From Candidatus Parcubacteria bacterium (lineage in GTDB: Bacteria > Patescibacteriota > Minisyncoccia > Minisyncoccales > Minisyncoccaceae), in contig JAGOOU010000004.1 of assembly GCA_017992335.1 (NCBI GenBank), forward strand, positions 1 to 12,000: a stretch of DNA of 12,000 nt, written 5' to 3'. Positions 11,396 through 12,000 of the stretch are shown here, in pieces (within the stretch, counting starts at the first letter, position 1; the number at the start of each line of letters is the position of its first letter). The notes below the pieces were generated by a model that was not told where the DNA came from, searched no databases, and was given only the letters and a program-made list of their open reading frames with translations. A program made the position numbers and the translations under genes.

Positions 11396-11860
11396 ATGGC
11401 AGCAAGCTTTAAGAAAAAAATAATCAATCCTGATACTCTATATAACGACATAACAGTTTCTAAGTTTATTAATCAGGTAATGCAAGAAGGAAAGAAAACA
11501 ATAGCCCAGAAAATTGTTTACGGTTCTTTTGATATTATTAGAGAAAAAACAAAACAAGACCCTTTAGAGGTTTTTAAATTAGCTATTCAAAATGTTTCTC
11601 CTGTTTTAGAGGTTAAACCAAAAAGAGTAGGAGGAGCAACTTATCAAGTCCCTATGGAAGTTAAAGGAGGAAGAAGATTGAGTTTAGCAATGAAATGGAT
11701 TATTACTAATTCTCGCTCTAGAAAAGGAAGAGCAATGAAAGACAAATTAGCTGAAGAATTAATTGAAGCTTCTGAAAACAAAGGTGCTTCAGTAAAGAAA
11801 AAAGAAAATGTCCATAAAATGGCAGAAGCAAACAGAGCTTTTGCCCATTTTGCTTGGTAA
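11396..11860 (+). CDS. rpsG: Small-subunit ribosomal protein uS7
   Basis: A protein of 154 residues, close to the usual 155. The most conserved block, Lys-Pro-x-Arg-Val-Gly-Gly-Ala-Thr-Tyr-Gln-Val-Pro, lies at 74-86. The C-terminal Lys-Lys-x-Asn-Val-His-Lys-Met-Ala-Glu-Ala-Asn-Arg-Ala-Phe-Ala-His (about 135-151) matches the family. It binds the 3' major domain of 16S rRNA in the 30S head and contacts the E site. It follows rpsL after 5 bases and precedes fusA by 6 bases, the conserved str order. No Shine-Dalgarno is visible, so coupling to rpsL translation is likely. Confidence 0.97.
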   Translation: MAASFKKKIINPDTLYNDITVSKFINQVMQEGKKTIAQKIVYGSFDIIREKTKQDPLEVFKLAIQNVSPVLEVKPKRVGGATYQVPMEVKGGRRLSLAMKWIITNSRSRKGRAMKDKLAEELIEASENKGASVKKKENVHKMAEANRAFAHFAW

Positions 11861-11866
11861 AAATAT

Positions 11867-12000
11867 ATGTCTAGATTATATCCCATAGAAAAATATAGGA
11901 ATATTGGAATTATTGCGCACATTGATGCTGGAAAAACAACTACTTCTGAGCGTATTTTGTTTTATACAGGAATTTCTCATAAAATAGGGGAGGTTCATGA
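11867..12000 (+). CDS. fusA: Elongation factor G, N-terminal fragment (continues beyond window)
   Basis: Only 44 codons are present before the edge. They read as the start of EF-G: an Arg-Asn-Ile-Gly-Ile strand, then the P-loop Ala-His-Ile-Asp-Ala-Gly-Lys-Thr-Thr (17-25) that binds GTP, and Ser-Glu-Arg-Ile-Leu-Phe-Tyr-Thr-Gly, ending in His-Lys-Ile-Gly-Glu-Val-His. The Ala-His-Ile-Asp-Ala form of the loop is typical of EF-G rather than EF-Tu (Gly-His-Val-Asp-His). The position after rpsL-rpsG supports it. It catalyses ribosomal translocation. Whether the full gene is intact cannot be seen. Confidence 0.95.
   Translation, partial: MSRLYPIEKYRNIGIIAHIDAGKTTTSERILFYTGISHKIGEVH

Noticed and set aside
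1..12000. Alternative genetic code (UGA as glycine, as in some CPR lineages)
   Set aside because: TGA ends several genes exactly where the next start overlaps (1863, 2933, 5508, 5936), and no conserved glycine appears as an in-frame TGA.

Overview
The window is AT-rich and uses the standard genetic code: TGA ends several genes and Trp is TGG. The combination of a short CxxC-type bL28, a prepilin fused to a LamG-like jelly roll, a C-terminal DUF2341-type protein, membrane-anchored cohesin proteins beside a dockerin protein, and near-absence of Shine-Dalgarno sites suggests a Candidate Phyla Radiation bacterium (Patescibacteria, probably Parcubacteria-like). This placement is by recognition of protein style, not by a search.

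Region 1 (1-7080, + strand) is a cell-surface region. It opens with the 3' end of a DUF2341-like gene. A good promoter (TTGCAA, 17 bp, extended TATAAT at 499-527) then precedes a run of seven tightly packed genes, most overlapping by 4 to 22 bases: a small secreted beta-sandwich protein, a DUF916/WxL-interacting-like membrane protein, a secreted dockerin protein with a 13-glycine linker, two cohesin-domain proteins with C-terminal membrane anchors, a membrane-anchored DUF192 protein, and a secreted six-repeat kelch-type propeller. It ends at a bidirectional terminator. Every product has a signal peptide or N-terminal anchor. The dockerin and cohesins are likely partners, so the operon looks like a non-cellulosomal surface assembly.

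Region 2 (7080-7414, - strand) is rpmB (bL28) followed 8 bases later by tRNA-Pro(GGG), sharing the same terminator from the other side.

Region 3 (7409-9652, + strand) holds an M50 site-2-type membrane metalloprotease divergent from rpmB, a diverged thymidylate synthase-family enzyme (the only gene here with a strong Shine-Dalgarno), and a classical SDR oxidoreductase. rpmB, the protease and the SDR have promoters placed so that transcripts would begin within a few bases of the start codon, suggesting leaderless mRNAs.

Region 4 (9690-10902, + strand) is a type IV pilin-like pair: a 68-residue protein with a prepilin-like N-terminus and coiled coil, and a 312-residue prepilin carrying a LamG-like domain. 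A strong hairpin terminator follows.

Region 5 (10909-12000, + strand) is the start of the str operon, promoter then rpsL, rpsG and the beginning of fusA, cut by the window edge. No CRISPR array, insertion sequence, rRNA or phage gene was seen, and no gene-free stretch exceeds 300 bases.
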